A stretch of DNA of 64,000 nt from GCA-2746605 sp963704835 (GTDB lineage Bacteria > Bacteroidota > Ignavibacteria > Ignavibacteriales > Melioribacteraceae), in the NCBI GenBank assembly GCA_963704835.1, contig CAVPHW010000013.1, positions 54,199 through 118,198 of the forward strand, read 5' to 3'. Shown here piece by piece: positions 46,918 to 55,397 of this stretch. How positions within the stretch are numbered: position 1 is the first letter of the stretch; each line of letters begins with the position of its first letter. Below the pieces are notes generated by a model. That model had not been told where the DNA came from, did no database searches, and worked only from the letters and a program-made list of their open reading frames with translations. A program made the translations under genes and the position numbers.

Positions 46918-47631
46918 TTAATTATAACCTAGACTCAAAGCTTTATTTAGGATTGCTTTTGTAGTTGTTGCACCAACTCTTGTAACACCCACTTCTTTAA
47001 CTCTCAATAAGTCATTTAAAGTTCTTATTCCACCTGCTGCTTTTACCTGAATACTTGGTAAGCAATGATTTCTCATTAATTTTAAATCGTAATCAGTTGC
47101 TCCATCAGAGGAATAGAATCCATTTTTTTGTTTTTTAAAACCATAACCAGTAGAGGTTTTAACAAATGCCACTTGGTGCTTATTACAAATTTCACAAAGT
47201 TTAATTTTATCTTCGTCTCTGGTATAAAAGTCGTTTTCAAATATTACTTTTGATATGGCACCATAGGCAACAACTATCTCATTTATTAGTTTAATTTCAT
47301 TGTCTAAATAAGTCCAATCATTACTTAAGACTTTTCCAATATTAACTACGAAGTCAATTTCAGTTGCTCCATTTTTACAAGCTGATTCTGCCTCTTTTAT
47401 CTTGCTGTCAATATCAGAACTTCCATGCGGGAAGCCAATAACTGTCCCAACTTTCACAGAGCTGTTTGCAAGTATCTCTTTTGCCAAACCTATTGCATAT
47501 GGTTTTATGCAAACTGAGGCAACATTCAATTCTTTCGCAAGAATACATTCTTCAATTAAAAAGTCATCCGTATAGGTTGGATGCAGTAAGGAGTGATCTA
47601 TCAACTTTGAAATTTCAATAATGTTTTTCAT
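46918..47631 (-). CDS. deoC: Deoxyribose-phosphate aldolase
   Basis: This 237-residue class I aldolase splits 2-deoxyribose 5-phosphate into glyceraldehyde 3-phosphate and acetaldehyde. Motifs are present: LIDHSLLHPTYTDD, VGTVIGFPHGSSD, ATEIDFVVNIG (conserved Asp), FVKTSTGYG (Schiff-base Lys), VKAAGGIRT and GATTTKAIL. Length is typical of bacterial DeoC. The gene is not in a nucleoside operon here, but precedes the SDR gene. Confidence 0.95.
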   Translation of the reverse strand: MKNIIEISKLIDHSLLHPTYTDDFLIEECILAKELNVASVCIKPYAIGLAKEILANSSVKVGTVIGFPHGSSDIDSKIKEAESACKNGATEIDFVVNIGKVLSNDWTYLDNEIKLINEIVVAYGAISKVIFENDFYTRDEDKIKLCEICNKHQVAFVKTSTGYGFKKQKNGFYSSDGATDYDLKLMRNHCLPSIQVKAAGGIRTLNDLLRVKEVGVTRVGATTTKAILNKALSLGYN

Positions 47632-47823
47632 CTTTTTCCAAGATCATTTTTTGCAAATTATTTATTTAAAATATTTGTATAAAAATCATTTCATCACAAT
47701 GTAACAATCCAAAGGTATATAAGTTTTTCAACACAGAAAGATAGAACTATTAAAAATAAATATCGATTCGTATTTACAATTCTAAATAACTATTTTAAAT
47801 ACTCAAATATTGGTTTAAAAAAA

Positions 47824-50800
47824 ATGAAAAAACACTTCCACATTATAATAGTTATTGTAATGGTTTTTTTAATTCAGTTTCCAAGCCTATCTCAAAATAA
47901 TGGATATCGATTGAATGGATTTCAAAATAGTCCTTATTTTAATGAACAAATTCTATCCTTCAATTATAATCCGAAAATAAAAGTTCACATTAATGCCCCC
48001 TCTCCTAAATCATTTGACCCCAACAAAAAAGTAATAATAGCTCTTTATGCATTACCAAATGGGAATACAACAGAGCAGACAATTGGAAAAGTATTAAATG
48101 ATGGGGTTGATTGGCACTTTGATATTCAACATATTGGGGCCCAAACAAGATTTATAAGAAACAAATCAAATGATTTTAATTGGGTGACGGTTTATCTTGA
48201 AAATGAATTATTATCTTGGCCAGCTTGGAAAGCAGAATTCTCAAGCCATGATGTTATAATAAGTAATCTTGTAGATCATATTAGATTGATATTTAAAGAT
48301 TTTTCAAATGAAGTGATTCTAACAGGACACAGTGGCGGCGGCAGGTTTAACTTCAGCTTTATTGATCATTTTGATTCAATACCATCCTTTGTTAAGAGAA
48401 TTGTATTTCTAGATAGCAATTACGGATACGAAGATTCGTACGGAGCAAAATTTGTGAATTGGTTAAACAGTTCCGAAGATAATGTCCTTTTTACAATTGC
48501 CTATAATGACAGCGTAGCAATATATAATGGTCAACCTATTGTAAGTGCAACAGGTGGCACTTGGTACCGAAGTAGAATAATGCAAAAGTACTTATCTAAT
48601 TATTTTACATTTGAGACTGTGGAAGATGAGGAGTTTATCAATCATAAAGCCTTGAATGGACGAATAAAAATTTTACTCAAGAAAAATCCCGAAAAAATAA
48701 TTTTACATACTGTTCAAGTTGAACTTAATGGCTTCATTCATGCTGTCCTAAACAATAGTGAATTGGAAAATTCAGGTTATGAATATTATAAAGAAAGAGC
48801 TTATACGGATTTTATCCAAAACAATATTGAAGCTCCGAGGGCTTTAAATATTCCTGATAGACCTGTTAACGCACAAAGTGGTTCTTCATTTATGAGCAGT
48901 GTAGAATCTATGACTTTTGCTCAAAGAGAAGATAAAATTTTTCAAGAAATTTCATCAGGAAATATTCCATCGTTTTTGCGGACTTTAACCAAACTAGAAT
49001 CAGAATTTAATGACGCCGCTGGAAACTCTCATATTATTTCTTATGAGGTTATGCCAGATTATTTGGCAATTGGTTCAGATCAAGATTATTGCAGAGTTCC
49101 TATGGGCCCTAAAACCGCACAAAGAATTGCAGATTTATTCGGTGCTATTCTTCCAACAAGTAAATTAGTTGATGAGATTTATAGTCAATCCGATATTAAG
49201 TTAGAGCCTGTAACATACTTCCCAGTTGGTAATATGAATGAACTTGTTTCAAAATTTGTTGAGCATAATAAAGATATTGAATTACAGTTAACAAATGCTA
49301 ATGCAAGATTAACCCAGTTAATTGCGGGGACTAAAAAGGATGTTGTAATAAGTAATAAAATATTAGATCATGCAAGACCAGACCACGTTGTTATTTATGG
49401 ATGGCACAAACTAGATGGCACACCAATTCAACCGGTGACCAATATTCATGTTGATACATATACAGATTATAGTCACGGTATAAGATTATTAAATAGTGAG
49501 GTCCTTTTAGATGGCGAGCTTATAAATGTAGTTGATTTACTTCGGGATAATAATCTTCATAAAATTTTTAATTCGGAAACTGAACCAATTATACAACCAA
49601 GTTATTTTAAGGTATTCGGAACACCTCAAAAACCTGTATCGTTCGGAGCTATTTCAGAAGATGGTAATAAATTAAGAATAGTTATCAAAGAGGCTGAAGG
49701 TGTGGAGTATTATAAAGTTTATTTAGGAATTGATGGTATTACTTTTGGTAGTTTTAAGGTATTACAACCTGATAATTTGTTGATAAATAATCTATTCAAT
49801 AACCGTTTGATATTCATTAAAATTCAGGCTGGAAATTCAATTGGAGAATCACCCTTCTCTGAGGTTTTAGGTATTGGAATTCCAGAACAAGCAACGAGTC
49901 CTTCTCTTCTAATTGTTAATGGATTCGATCGTCCTTCAGAAGGAAATACAAACAATTTTATACGACTGCATGGCAAAGCCTTTTTTGAGAACTTACTTTA
50001 TTTTAATTCAGCTACTAATGAAGCTATTACAGATGGGTTATTTAATCTTAGTGACTATAAAAATGTTGATTACATTCTTGGTGAAGAAAGTACGGTTGAT
50101 GAAACATTCACCGAAGTGGAACAATCCAATGTTATTGATTTTCTACAAGCCGGAGGAAATTTATTTGTATCAGGGAGTGAGTTAGCATGGGATTTAGATA
50201 ATAAAGGATCGGGAAATGATAAATATTTTATCAACAATTACCTTAAAGTAAAGTATAATGCAGATTCGCCTCATAATATTAAGAATGGCTCTTATGTTGT
50301 AAGTAATCTTTCAGACGAGTTATTCCCAAATATAACTTCATTAAAATTTGATGATGGAACACATGGAACTTACAATGTAGACTGGCCTGATGTTTTTGGT
50401 ACTATAAATGGTGGGAAAGGAATGTTTAGTTATTCAGAATTAGATACTAGTAATGGATTTGCTGGAGTCTATTATGAGGGATTATTTCCTGGAGGCATAA
50501 GTGAAGGAAAGGTATTGGTCCTTGGATTTCCCTTTGAGACTGTTTATAATGAGCCATCAAGAATGGATTTAGCAAAAGGAATTGTTAACTTTTTTGATAC
50601 CCCAACAGATGTAAGACATACAGAAATTGAAAATGGGTTAGATAAATTCACACTATTTCAAAATTATCCAAATCCCTTTAATGCGGCTACAAATATCTCA
50701 TATTATATTCCTAAATCTGGTAGAGTTGGTTTATTCTTGTATGACCTAAATGGGAGCAGGATAAGTGTTTTAGAAGATACTGAAAAATCAGAAGGTAATC

Positions 50801-50904
50801 ATAATTACTTCTTAGATGCAAAAAGTTTAGCTAGTGGGATCTATTTTTATACTCTAGTTTTTGGCAGCAAAGCTCTCACCAAATCTATTCTCCTTGTTAA
50901 GTAA
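47824..50904 (+). CDS. Large T9SS-secreted multidomain protein
   Basis: This 1026-residue protein has a signal peptide (residues 1-22). An N-terminal alpha/beta-hydrolase-like domain (about 30-330) carries a nucleophile elbow LTGHSGGGRFNF with Ser at about residue 170. A middle region (about 350-620) includes KILDHARPDHVVIYGWHK and HVDTYTDYSHGIRLL. A fibronectin III-like segment follows (about 620-690), then a GATase-like domain (LLIVNGFDRPSEG ... FLQAGGNLFVSGSE, about 695-930). A type A T9SS sorting domain ends it (about 940-1026: FQNYPNPFNAATNISYYIP ... LASGIYFYTL). Cell-surface or secreted hydrolase activity is likely, perhaps on glycans or peptidoglycan; the substrate is not known. Confidence 0.88.
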   Translation: MKKHFHIIIVIVMVFLIQFPSLSQNNGYRLNGFQNSPYFNEQILSFNYNPKIKVHINAPSPKSFDPNKKVIIALYALPNGNTTEQTIGKVLNDGVDWHFDIQHIGAQTRFIRNKSNDFNWVTVYLENELLSWPAWKAEFSSHDVIISNLVDHIRLIFKDFSNEVILTGHSGGGRFNFSFIDHFDSIPSFVKRIVFLDSNYGYEDSYGAKFVNWLNSSEDNVLFTIAYNDSVAIYNGQPIVSATGGTWYRSRIMQKYLSNYFTFETVEDEEFINHKALNGRIKILLKKNPEKIILHTVQVELNGFIHAVLNNSELENSGYEYYKERAYTDFIQNNIEAPRALNIPDRPVNAQSGSSFMSSVESMTFAQREDKIFQEISSGNIPSFLRTLTKLESEFNDAAGNSHIISYEVMPDYLAIGSDQDYCRVPMGPKTAQRIADLFGAILPTSKLVDEIYSQSDIKLEPVTYFPVGNMNELVSKFVEHNKDIELQLTNANARLTQLIAGTKKDVVISNKILDHARPDHVVIYGWHKLDGTPIQPVTNIHVDTYTDYSHGIRLLNSEVLLDGELINVVDLLRDNNLHKIFNSETEPIIQPSYFKVFGTPQKPVSFGAISEDGNKLRIVIKEAEGVEYYKVYLGIDGITFGSFKVLQPDNLLINNLFNNRLIFIKIQAGNSIGESPFSEVLGIGIPEQATSPSLLIVNGFDRPSEGNTNNFIRLHGKAFFENLLYFNSATNEAITDGLFNLSDYKNVDYILGEESTVDETFTEVEQSNVIDFLQAGGNLFVSGSELAWDLDNKGSGNDKYFINNYLKVKYNADSPHNIKNGSYVVSNLSDELFPNITSLKFDDGTHGTYNVDWPDVFGTINGGKGMFSYSELDTSNGFAGVYYEGLFPGGISEGKVLVLGFPFETVYNEPSRMDLAKGIVNFFDTPTDVRHTEIENGLDKFTLFQNYPNPFNAATNISYYIPKSGRVGLFLYDLNGSRISVLEDTEKSEGNHNYFLDAKSLASGIYFYTLVFGSKALTKSILLVK

Positions 50905-51004
50905 CTTTTCTGAATTTATAATTAATATTATTGCAACATATTTTATCTTCAATATTCATGTGAACTTTAATAGAAATTAAGTGACAAATGGAGTTGGGGA
51001 ATGG

Positions 51005-51541
51005 TTAGATGATTTTAATTTTTATATACTTACTTTTTACAAGCGCGTTATTAAAAATTTTAGTTTCAATATGCTCAAATTTTTGTTCTTTATTAAGTTT
51101 AGAAAATAGATGTATTCCATCCCCTAACAGAATTGGAATTCTTGTAATTACTAATTCGTCAATTAATTCTTCCTTTAGAAATTCTTGAACAGTTTTGCCT
51201 CCATCTATGTAGAGGTTATAATAATTTAATGAGTGCAACTTTTTAACAATTGCCGAAGGACTACCACTAATTATATTTACCTTACCAGACAAGGCTTGTG
51301 GTACATTGTGCAATGTATTACTTAGAACAAAGACTGGTTTATTGTAAGGCCATTTACCAAATGTTAAAACTTGCTCAAATGTTACTCTTCCCATCACAAT
51401 TGCATCTATTGAATTCATAAAATTTTTAAATCCAAAATCGTTCTCGTCTGGATTTGGAGTTTCCATTAACCAATCAATATTACCATCAATTTTTGCAATA
51501 AATCCATCAATGCTTGCTGCTATGTATACTATATTTGTCAT
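51005..51541 (-). CDS. Dihydrofolate reductase-like (RibD C-terminal domain) protein
   Basis: This 178-residue protein of the YyaP/RibD_C group starts TNIVYIAASIDGFIAKIDGNIDWL and contains IDAIVMGRVTFEQVLTFG, KPVFVLSNT and the closing DELVITRIPILLGDGIHLF. The fold binds NADPH. Some members reduce pyrimidine or folate-like substrates but most are untested, and trimethoprim resistance should not be assumed. It begins 20 bases after an attC 1R core (51562-51570) and its stop codon lies inside ATCTAAC, a perfect RYYYAAC core. It is the last cassette of the array. Confidence 0.88.
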   Translation of the reverse strand: MTNIVYIAASIDGFIAKIDGNIDWLMETPNPDENDFGFKNFMNSIDAIVMGRVTFEQVLTFGKWPYNKPVFVLSNTLHNVPQALSGKVNIISGSPSAIVKKLHSLNYYNLYIDGGKTVQEFLKEELIDELVITRIPILLGDGIHLFSKLNKEQKFEHIETKIFNNALVKSKYIKIKII

Positions 51542-51561
51542 TTTATTCCTTTCATTTTAAA

Positions 51562-51590
51562 GCATATAACGGTACGGTTGGCTGTTTAAT
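51562..51590 (-). other. attC site A
   Basis: Minus reading: ATTAAAC (1L-like), AGCCAAC (2R), spacer CGTACC, GTTATATGC (1R). The 6-base 2R-1R spacing is canonical. Confidence 0.6.
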
Positions 51591-51674
51591 AAAATTTATT
51601 TGTGGATAAATTATCACATCATCTTATAAATTTTAATCAACTACCTTTTATAGCGACTATAGATTAAATAAAAG

Positions 51675-52045
51675 TTATGTTAAAGCCACAATTATACTTT
51701 TGATTAAAAGTACTGCGGTTGTTGGCACCCAAATATTTCTTTCTATTTTGCTTGGAGTCATTAAGTTCATAACAAATCCAATTGCTAAAAATCCAACAAC
51801 GAACCAAATTGCTATACTTGAAATTGTTTTAAATTCATAGAATAATAAATCAGCCTTTGCAAGTACAATGATTGCAAGTAGGGATAATATTATTATTGAA
51901 AATGTACTAACTATTCGCATTCCAATTGGTAATTTTCCAGGATATTTTCCGCCCATTGTTGCTTCGCCCAGGGCATTCCAATAACCAAACAGAAATGAAA
52001 TAAGATTACGATTCCAATTAGAATTGTAAATAAAATAGTTGACAT
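51675..52045 (-). CDS. Small membrane protein, frameshifted
   Basis: The C-terminal 93 residues (51675-51956) contain three TMs and GKLPIGMRIVSTFSIIIL. The upstream frame beginning with ATG 52045 encodes MSTILFTILIGIVILFHF, a further TM, then shifts. A 1-base correction near 51985-52000 gives LFGYWNALGEATMGGKYPG, which runs into the C-terminal part. The result (about 122 residues, four TMs, with the pattern 'W-ALGEA-GGKYPGKLP') resembles a widespread family of small membrane proteins of unknown role. It is a single-gene cassette between attC sites B and A. Confidence 0.7.
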
Positions 52046-52081
52046 TGATACAATCATTTGGTTCCCATTAAACTTTTTGCT

Positions 52082-52141
52082 ACATAACTGTGTGGTATGT
52101 TAAAACACAACCGGCAATTACCTCTAACCTCAATGTTAATT
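52082..52141 (-). other. attC site B
   Basis: Minus reading from AATTAAC at the end of the aldolase-like gene to TTTTAAC, ATACCACACA and GTTATGT (1R), about 60 bases. It shares 'TTTAACATA..AC' with sites G and I. Confidence 0.5.
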
Positions 52142-53293
52142 AGTTTGGTTTAAACATTTAATAAAAATTGAGGCCAATGTTTTAGGATCTTCTCTATTAA
52201 TCGTTGGATTAATTTTCAGTTTGACTCCTCTTTCATCTGGTTGTGATAAAAATATTTGATGCTCTTTTAATTTTGAAATAAATCCTTTAAGATTAGGATG
52301 GTTTATATTAAATCTTACTATATGGGTTCCATTTTCATATTTCTCCAGATTAAAACGTTCATCATTTGTAACTTCCTGAAAAAATAGTTGAGCATTATTC
52401 CAGCTTTTTTGATATTCCTGTTCAAAATAATTGGCATAATGCAAAGCGATGGCAGCAAATGGCCATGAAGCCGGCAAACCTGCCCCAAACATTCTTCGTA
52501 TATGAAAAAGCTTTTCAGTAAACTCCTTTGTGCCAGCTAAAATTGCGCCCGAAGGAGCATTGAAACATTTATACATTGACGTATAAATGGTGTCAAAATA
52601 TGTAGCATAGGTTAAAGGTTTAACTCCCCTATGTGCTGCCTCCACGAATATCCGTGCACCATCCATATGCATTTTGATGTCGTTTTTTTGAGCATATGAA
52701 GCAATATCCTTAATACGATCAATTCCAAATATCACATCATTCTTTCTTCTTACAGGTGATTCTATCATTATCACCCCAATATTTGTTTTTACTCTACCGG
52801 ATTGAGTTTTAGTAACTACTTGTTCAACTTCTTCAAGTGTAAAATTAGCAGAATCCTTTCCAAGAGGTATTAAATTTAGATTACTTAGTGTTTGACAACA
52901 ATCACCTGAATCGTTGTATAAATGACTTTGCTCCTGAACAATTACCCTTCGTCTTTCTTTAGCTAATTCTCTCACTGCAATATGGTTTGCCAAAGTACCG
53001 GTCGGCATGAAGACAGCTGACTGCTTCCCCAATTGTTTAGCAAAACTCACTTCTAATTCTTCTACTACACCTCCATTTGAGTAATCATCTGGCTTTACTT
53101 TTCCTTCTTCAATTAACCTTAACAACAATTTAGAATATTCTGTAGGGGATAGCACTGTACCGTCATAAATAAAATCGATAGGCTTTTCGATAGTTTCCTT
53201 TTGTATATCTTTTCCCAAGGTGTAGGCGCTTATTGGAATTAGAGAGCTACCAGCTAACAAACTACCAAATTTTAAAAAGTTTCTTCTTCTCAT
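52136..53293 (-). CDS. Threonine aldolase/beta-eliminating lyase-like PLP enzyme with export signal
   Basis: This 385-residue PLP-dependent fold type I enzyme of the low-specificity threonine aldolase group shows FMPTGTLANHIAVRELA, VIMIESPVRRKND, MHMDGARIFVEA (conserved Asp that binds the PLP nitrogen) and SMYKCFNAPSGAILAG (Schiff-base Lys). It begins with RRRNFLKFGSLLAGSSLIP, a Tat-like signal, which is unusual for a PLP lyase and would put the enzyme in the periplasm. The ATG overlaps the TGA of the broken small gene before it (ATGA). It is part of the cassette between attC sites C and B. Confidence 0.85.
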   Translation of the reverse strand: MRRRNFLKFGSLLAGSSLIPISAYTLGKDIQKETIEKPIDFIYDGTVLSPTEYSKLLLRLIEEGKVKPDDYSNGGVVEELEVSFAKQLGKQSAVFMPTGTLANHIAVRELAKERRRVIVQEQSHLYNDSGDCCQTLSNLNLIPLGKDSANFTLEEVEQVVTKTQSGRVKTNIGVIMIESPVRRKNDVIFGIDRIKDIASYAQKNDIKMHMDGARIFVEAAHRGVKPLTYATYFDTIYTSMYKCFNAPSGAILAGTKEFTEKLFHIRRMFGAGLPASWPFAAIALHYANYFEQEYQKSWNNAQLFFQEVTNDERFNLEKYENGTHIVRFNINHPNLKGFISKLKEHQIFLSQPDERGVKLKINPTINREDPKTLASIFIKCLNQTN

Positions 53294-53526
53294 AATTTTA
53301 TCTCATTGATTTTTATTTTATAAAATATTTTATCAATAATTAAGGTATCACCAAATTCTTCTATATTTATTTGGAAGGATTCTAAAGCACTAATATAATA
53401 ATCAAACTGCCAATGATTACCAATTTGTTATGGAAACCATTTTGCTGTGTCAATTTGCGCAAATATTGATGTAGATAAAATAATTGTGAGAACTAGAATT
53501 TTTAAGATATTCGTGTTCCACTCCAT
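53290..53526 (-). pseudogene. Broken small exported-protein gene at the head of a cassette
   Basis: It starts at ATG 53526, 3 bases after the attC 1R core. The first 32 codons give a signal peptide (LKILVLTIILSTSIFAQ) and IDTAKWFP, then an in-frame TAA (53430-53428). Beyond it the frame stays open and protein-like (QIGNHWQFDYYISALESF...) to a TGA overlapping the next gene's ATG. 'WFPLQIGNxW' openings are common in secreted Ignavibacteria proteins. This therefore looks like the head of a longer gene with one nonsense change and a lost 3' part. Confidence 0.6.
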
Positions 53527-53528
53527 GA

Positions 53529-53547
53529 GTATAACGGCAGGTTAGAT
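53529..53547 (-). other. attC site C
   Basis: Minus reading ATCTAAC (exact RYYYAAC) - CTGCC - GTTATAC. The stop codon of the serine hydrolase gene lies inside ATCTAAC. This is a canonical right-hand simple site. Confidence 0.65.
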
Positions 53548-54705
53548 TTCTTCCTTTGTTAAAAAATATTTATCTATATCGTCCAATAATCTCTCATCAC
53601 TGACACCTGTGCGATTAAACATAATAATACTTGCTAATTTTTTCTTTGGGTAAATTCTAATTTCACAATAATAACCACCTCCACCTCCAGCATGAGTAAA
53701 ATACTTCTCTCCTTCAAGCGACCCACTAAACCAGCTTAAACACATATCAAGTGTTTTTCCTTTTTTTGTTTTTTGATTACTAAATAATTTTAATTTGCTC
53801 TTCTCACTAAGTATTTGATGGTCTGTTATTAAGGCTTGAAGATATTTTGCGAAACCTTTTGCATTGCCCATTAAGCCACCAAATGAATACCCGTTCATAT
53901 AAAAGTATTTAAACTGGTTCCAACCATCATAAGTGTCTTCCATATATTTACTTTTTTCAAAAACAAAATTCAATCCAAAATTTAATAAACTCCATTTCTT
54001 AATATATCCGTGAGCGTGTTGTAGGGTATCGGGAATAGTAAAACCTAAATACTCCTCGTTAGTTAAAGATAAGTTTTTAATAATATTATTTTGGATATAT
54101 GTTCGATAATCTTCTCCAGACACTTTTTCAATAATCTCGCCTAATAATAAATAGCCAATATTTGAATATGAGTATTTTTCTCCAGGTGGATTATCAAGCT
54201 CATCATTATTATCTAAAACATTTTTTATAAATTCTTTGTAACTAAAATTTTTATTTTCAGTTAGAAGATGAACCCATTTTAACGGCATTGGATTTGGTAA
54301 TCCACTAGTGTGGTTAAGAAGTTGACGAATTGAAAACTTGGTTTTGTAGGGAAGATAATCAAAATAATTTTGTGCGTCGTCATTAAGATTAAGCTTTCCC
54401 TTTTCTTCTAATTGTAAAATTGCTAGGGCAGTAAATGTTTTAGTGACAGAAAAAGAATTGAAAGTGGTTGACGCAGATAATTTACTTGTATTTGATAGGT
54501 TTGATTGTCCGCCATTAAACTCGAAGATTGTTGAATCGGAATTTAAAATTAAGTATTGGAGTCCAGGAGTGTCTGAATTATTAATCATTTGCTCCAAAAA
54601 ATAATTTGCCTTTTCAGATTGATTCATATCTGACTCCACCATTTGATTTGAGCACGAGATTAAACTTAGAAATAATACCAGTGTAATACATGTTATAGCA
54701 TTCAT
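53542..54705 (-). CDS. Serine hydrolase lipoprotein (beta-lactamase family)
   Basis: This 387-residue protein has a lipobox (SLISCSN, Cys18-19 region). Catalytic motifs are S-x-x-K in FSVTKTFTAL (about residue 85), Y-x-N in YSYSNIGYLL (about 182) and HAGGGGGYYCE (about 338), which stands in for KTG. It is an AmpC-fold serine hydrolase (D-alanyl-D-alanine carboxypeptidase or esterase-like); beta-lactam hydrolysis cannot be assumed. It follows the outer-membrane-like gene at 54735 by 29 bases with no attC core between in the usual orientation, so the two likely share one cassette. Confidence 0.87.
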   Translation of the reverse strand: MNAITCITLVLFLSLISCSNQMVESDMNQSEKANYFLEQMINNSDTPGLQYLILNSDSTIFEFNGGQSNLSNTSKLSASTTFNSFSVTKTFTALAILQLEEKGKLNLNDDAQNYFDYLPYKTKFSIRQLLNHTSGLPNPMPLKWVHLLTENKNFSYKEFIKNVLDNNDELDNPPGEKYSYSNIGYLLLGEIIEKVSGEDYRTYIQNNIIKNLSLTNEEYLGFTIPDTLQHAHGYIKKWSLLNFGLNFVFEKSKYMEDTYDGWNQFKYFYMNGYSFGGLMGNAKGFAKYLQALITDHQILSEKSKLKLFSNQKTKKGKTLDMCLSWFSGSLEGEKYFTHAGGGGGYYCEIRIYPKKKLASIIMFNRTGVSDERLLDDIDKYFLTKEEI

Positions 54706-54734
54706 ATTTGAAACCTATCAGTTGGTTATACCTA

Positions 54735-55322
54735 CTATTTGTATGATTTACCAATACTTATTCCCCCCATTATTTGAAATCGATTATTCTCTTGATTATA
54801 CAAAGGAGTAAATGAAAACCGAAATGTTAATCCTCCATAAATGGGTTGATATTTATGACCAATAGTTATTGAGTATAGGAGGGTTTTTTCTTTATTAGTT
54901 ATAGTTAGTATTTTAAATGGAGAATAAGCCAATCCAACACCTAACTCAAACTGATATTCTTCGCCAATGTAATAATTAACTAACAATGGAATAAAGAAAC
55001 CATAACCTAATCTTACACTCATATTATCGTAAACGGATTGCTCGTAATTTATTGATGCTAAACCTTGACCACCACCTTCTAAAAAAATATAGTAAAATTT
55101 TTTATTATTATTTGAATTTACAGATTTTACTTCTTGTGCATAATTGTTGTTCAGTAAATTGTCTTTATTTAATAATTGGTATCCAAGTTCATATTTGTCA
55201 AATAGGTATGCATCAAAAATATACTTTTCACTGTCACAATTATCTAGATTTTCATTTTGAGAATAGCACTCTGTTACAACAGTTAAGAGTATTAAAAATA
55301 ATATTAATATTAATATTTTCAT
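54735..55322 (-). CDS. Small outer-membrane beta-barrel-like protein
   Basis: This 195-residue protein has a signal peptide (cut near TECYSQ-N, residue 22). The mature half from about residue 75 shows amphipathic strands typical of small barrels: VRLGYGFFIPLLVNYYIGEE, ELGVGLAYSPF, TLLYSITIGHKYQ and YGGLTFRFSFTPLY, ending IGKSYK. A function cannot be assigned. It starts 21 bases from attC site D and is the first gene of a two-gene cassette with the serine hydrolase. Confidence 0.7.
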   Translation of the reverse strand: MKILILILFLILLTVVTECYSQNENLDNCDSEKYIFDAYLFDKYELGYQLLNKDNLLNNNYAQEVKSVNSNNNKKFYYIFLEGGGQGLASINYEQSVYDNMSVRLGYGFFIPLLVNYYIGEEYQFELGVGLAYSPFKILTITNKEKTLLYSITIGHKYQPIYGGLTFRFSFTPLYNQENNRFQIMGGISIGKSYK

Positions 55323-55343
55323 AATCAGTTCCCCGTTTTTACT

Positions 55344-55387
55344 ACATAACGGTGTTGCCTGTCCCTCTTATATTTAGTGGGGAGCGA
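55344..55387 (-). other. attC site D
   Basis: Minus reading CGCTCCCC ... GACAGGCAACACC-GTTATGT. It is clearly homologous to sites E and F (shared ACTAAATATAAGAGG and ACAGG..A-AC blocks). Confidence 0.6.
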
Positions 55388-55397
55388 ATACTTTCAC

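Noticed and set aside
51005..51541. Trimethoprim-resistance DHFR cassette
   Set aside because: Although it is a DHFR-fold protein in a cassette array, its sequence belongs to the RibD C-terminal/YyaP group, not to DfrA or DfrB.
53542..54705. Cassette-borne beta-lactamase resistance gene
   Set aside because: The fold matches but the KTG motif is replaced by HAG and the protein is a lipoprotein. General esterase or DD-peptidase-like roles are more likely.
54706..54734. GGTTATACC between the barrel protein and serine hydrolase genes as an attC core
   Set aside because: It is in the opposite orientation to the other 1R cores and the 29-base gap is too short for a full site, so I keep the two genes in one cassette.
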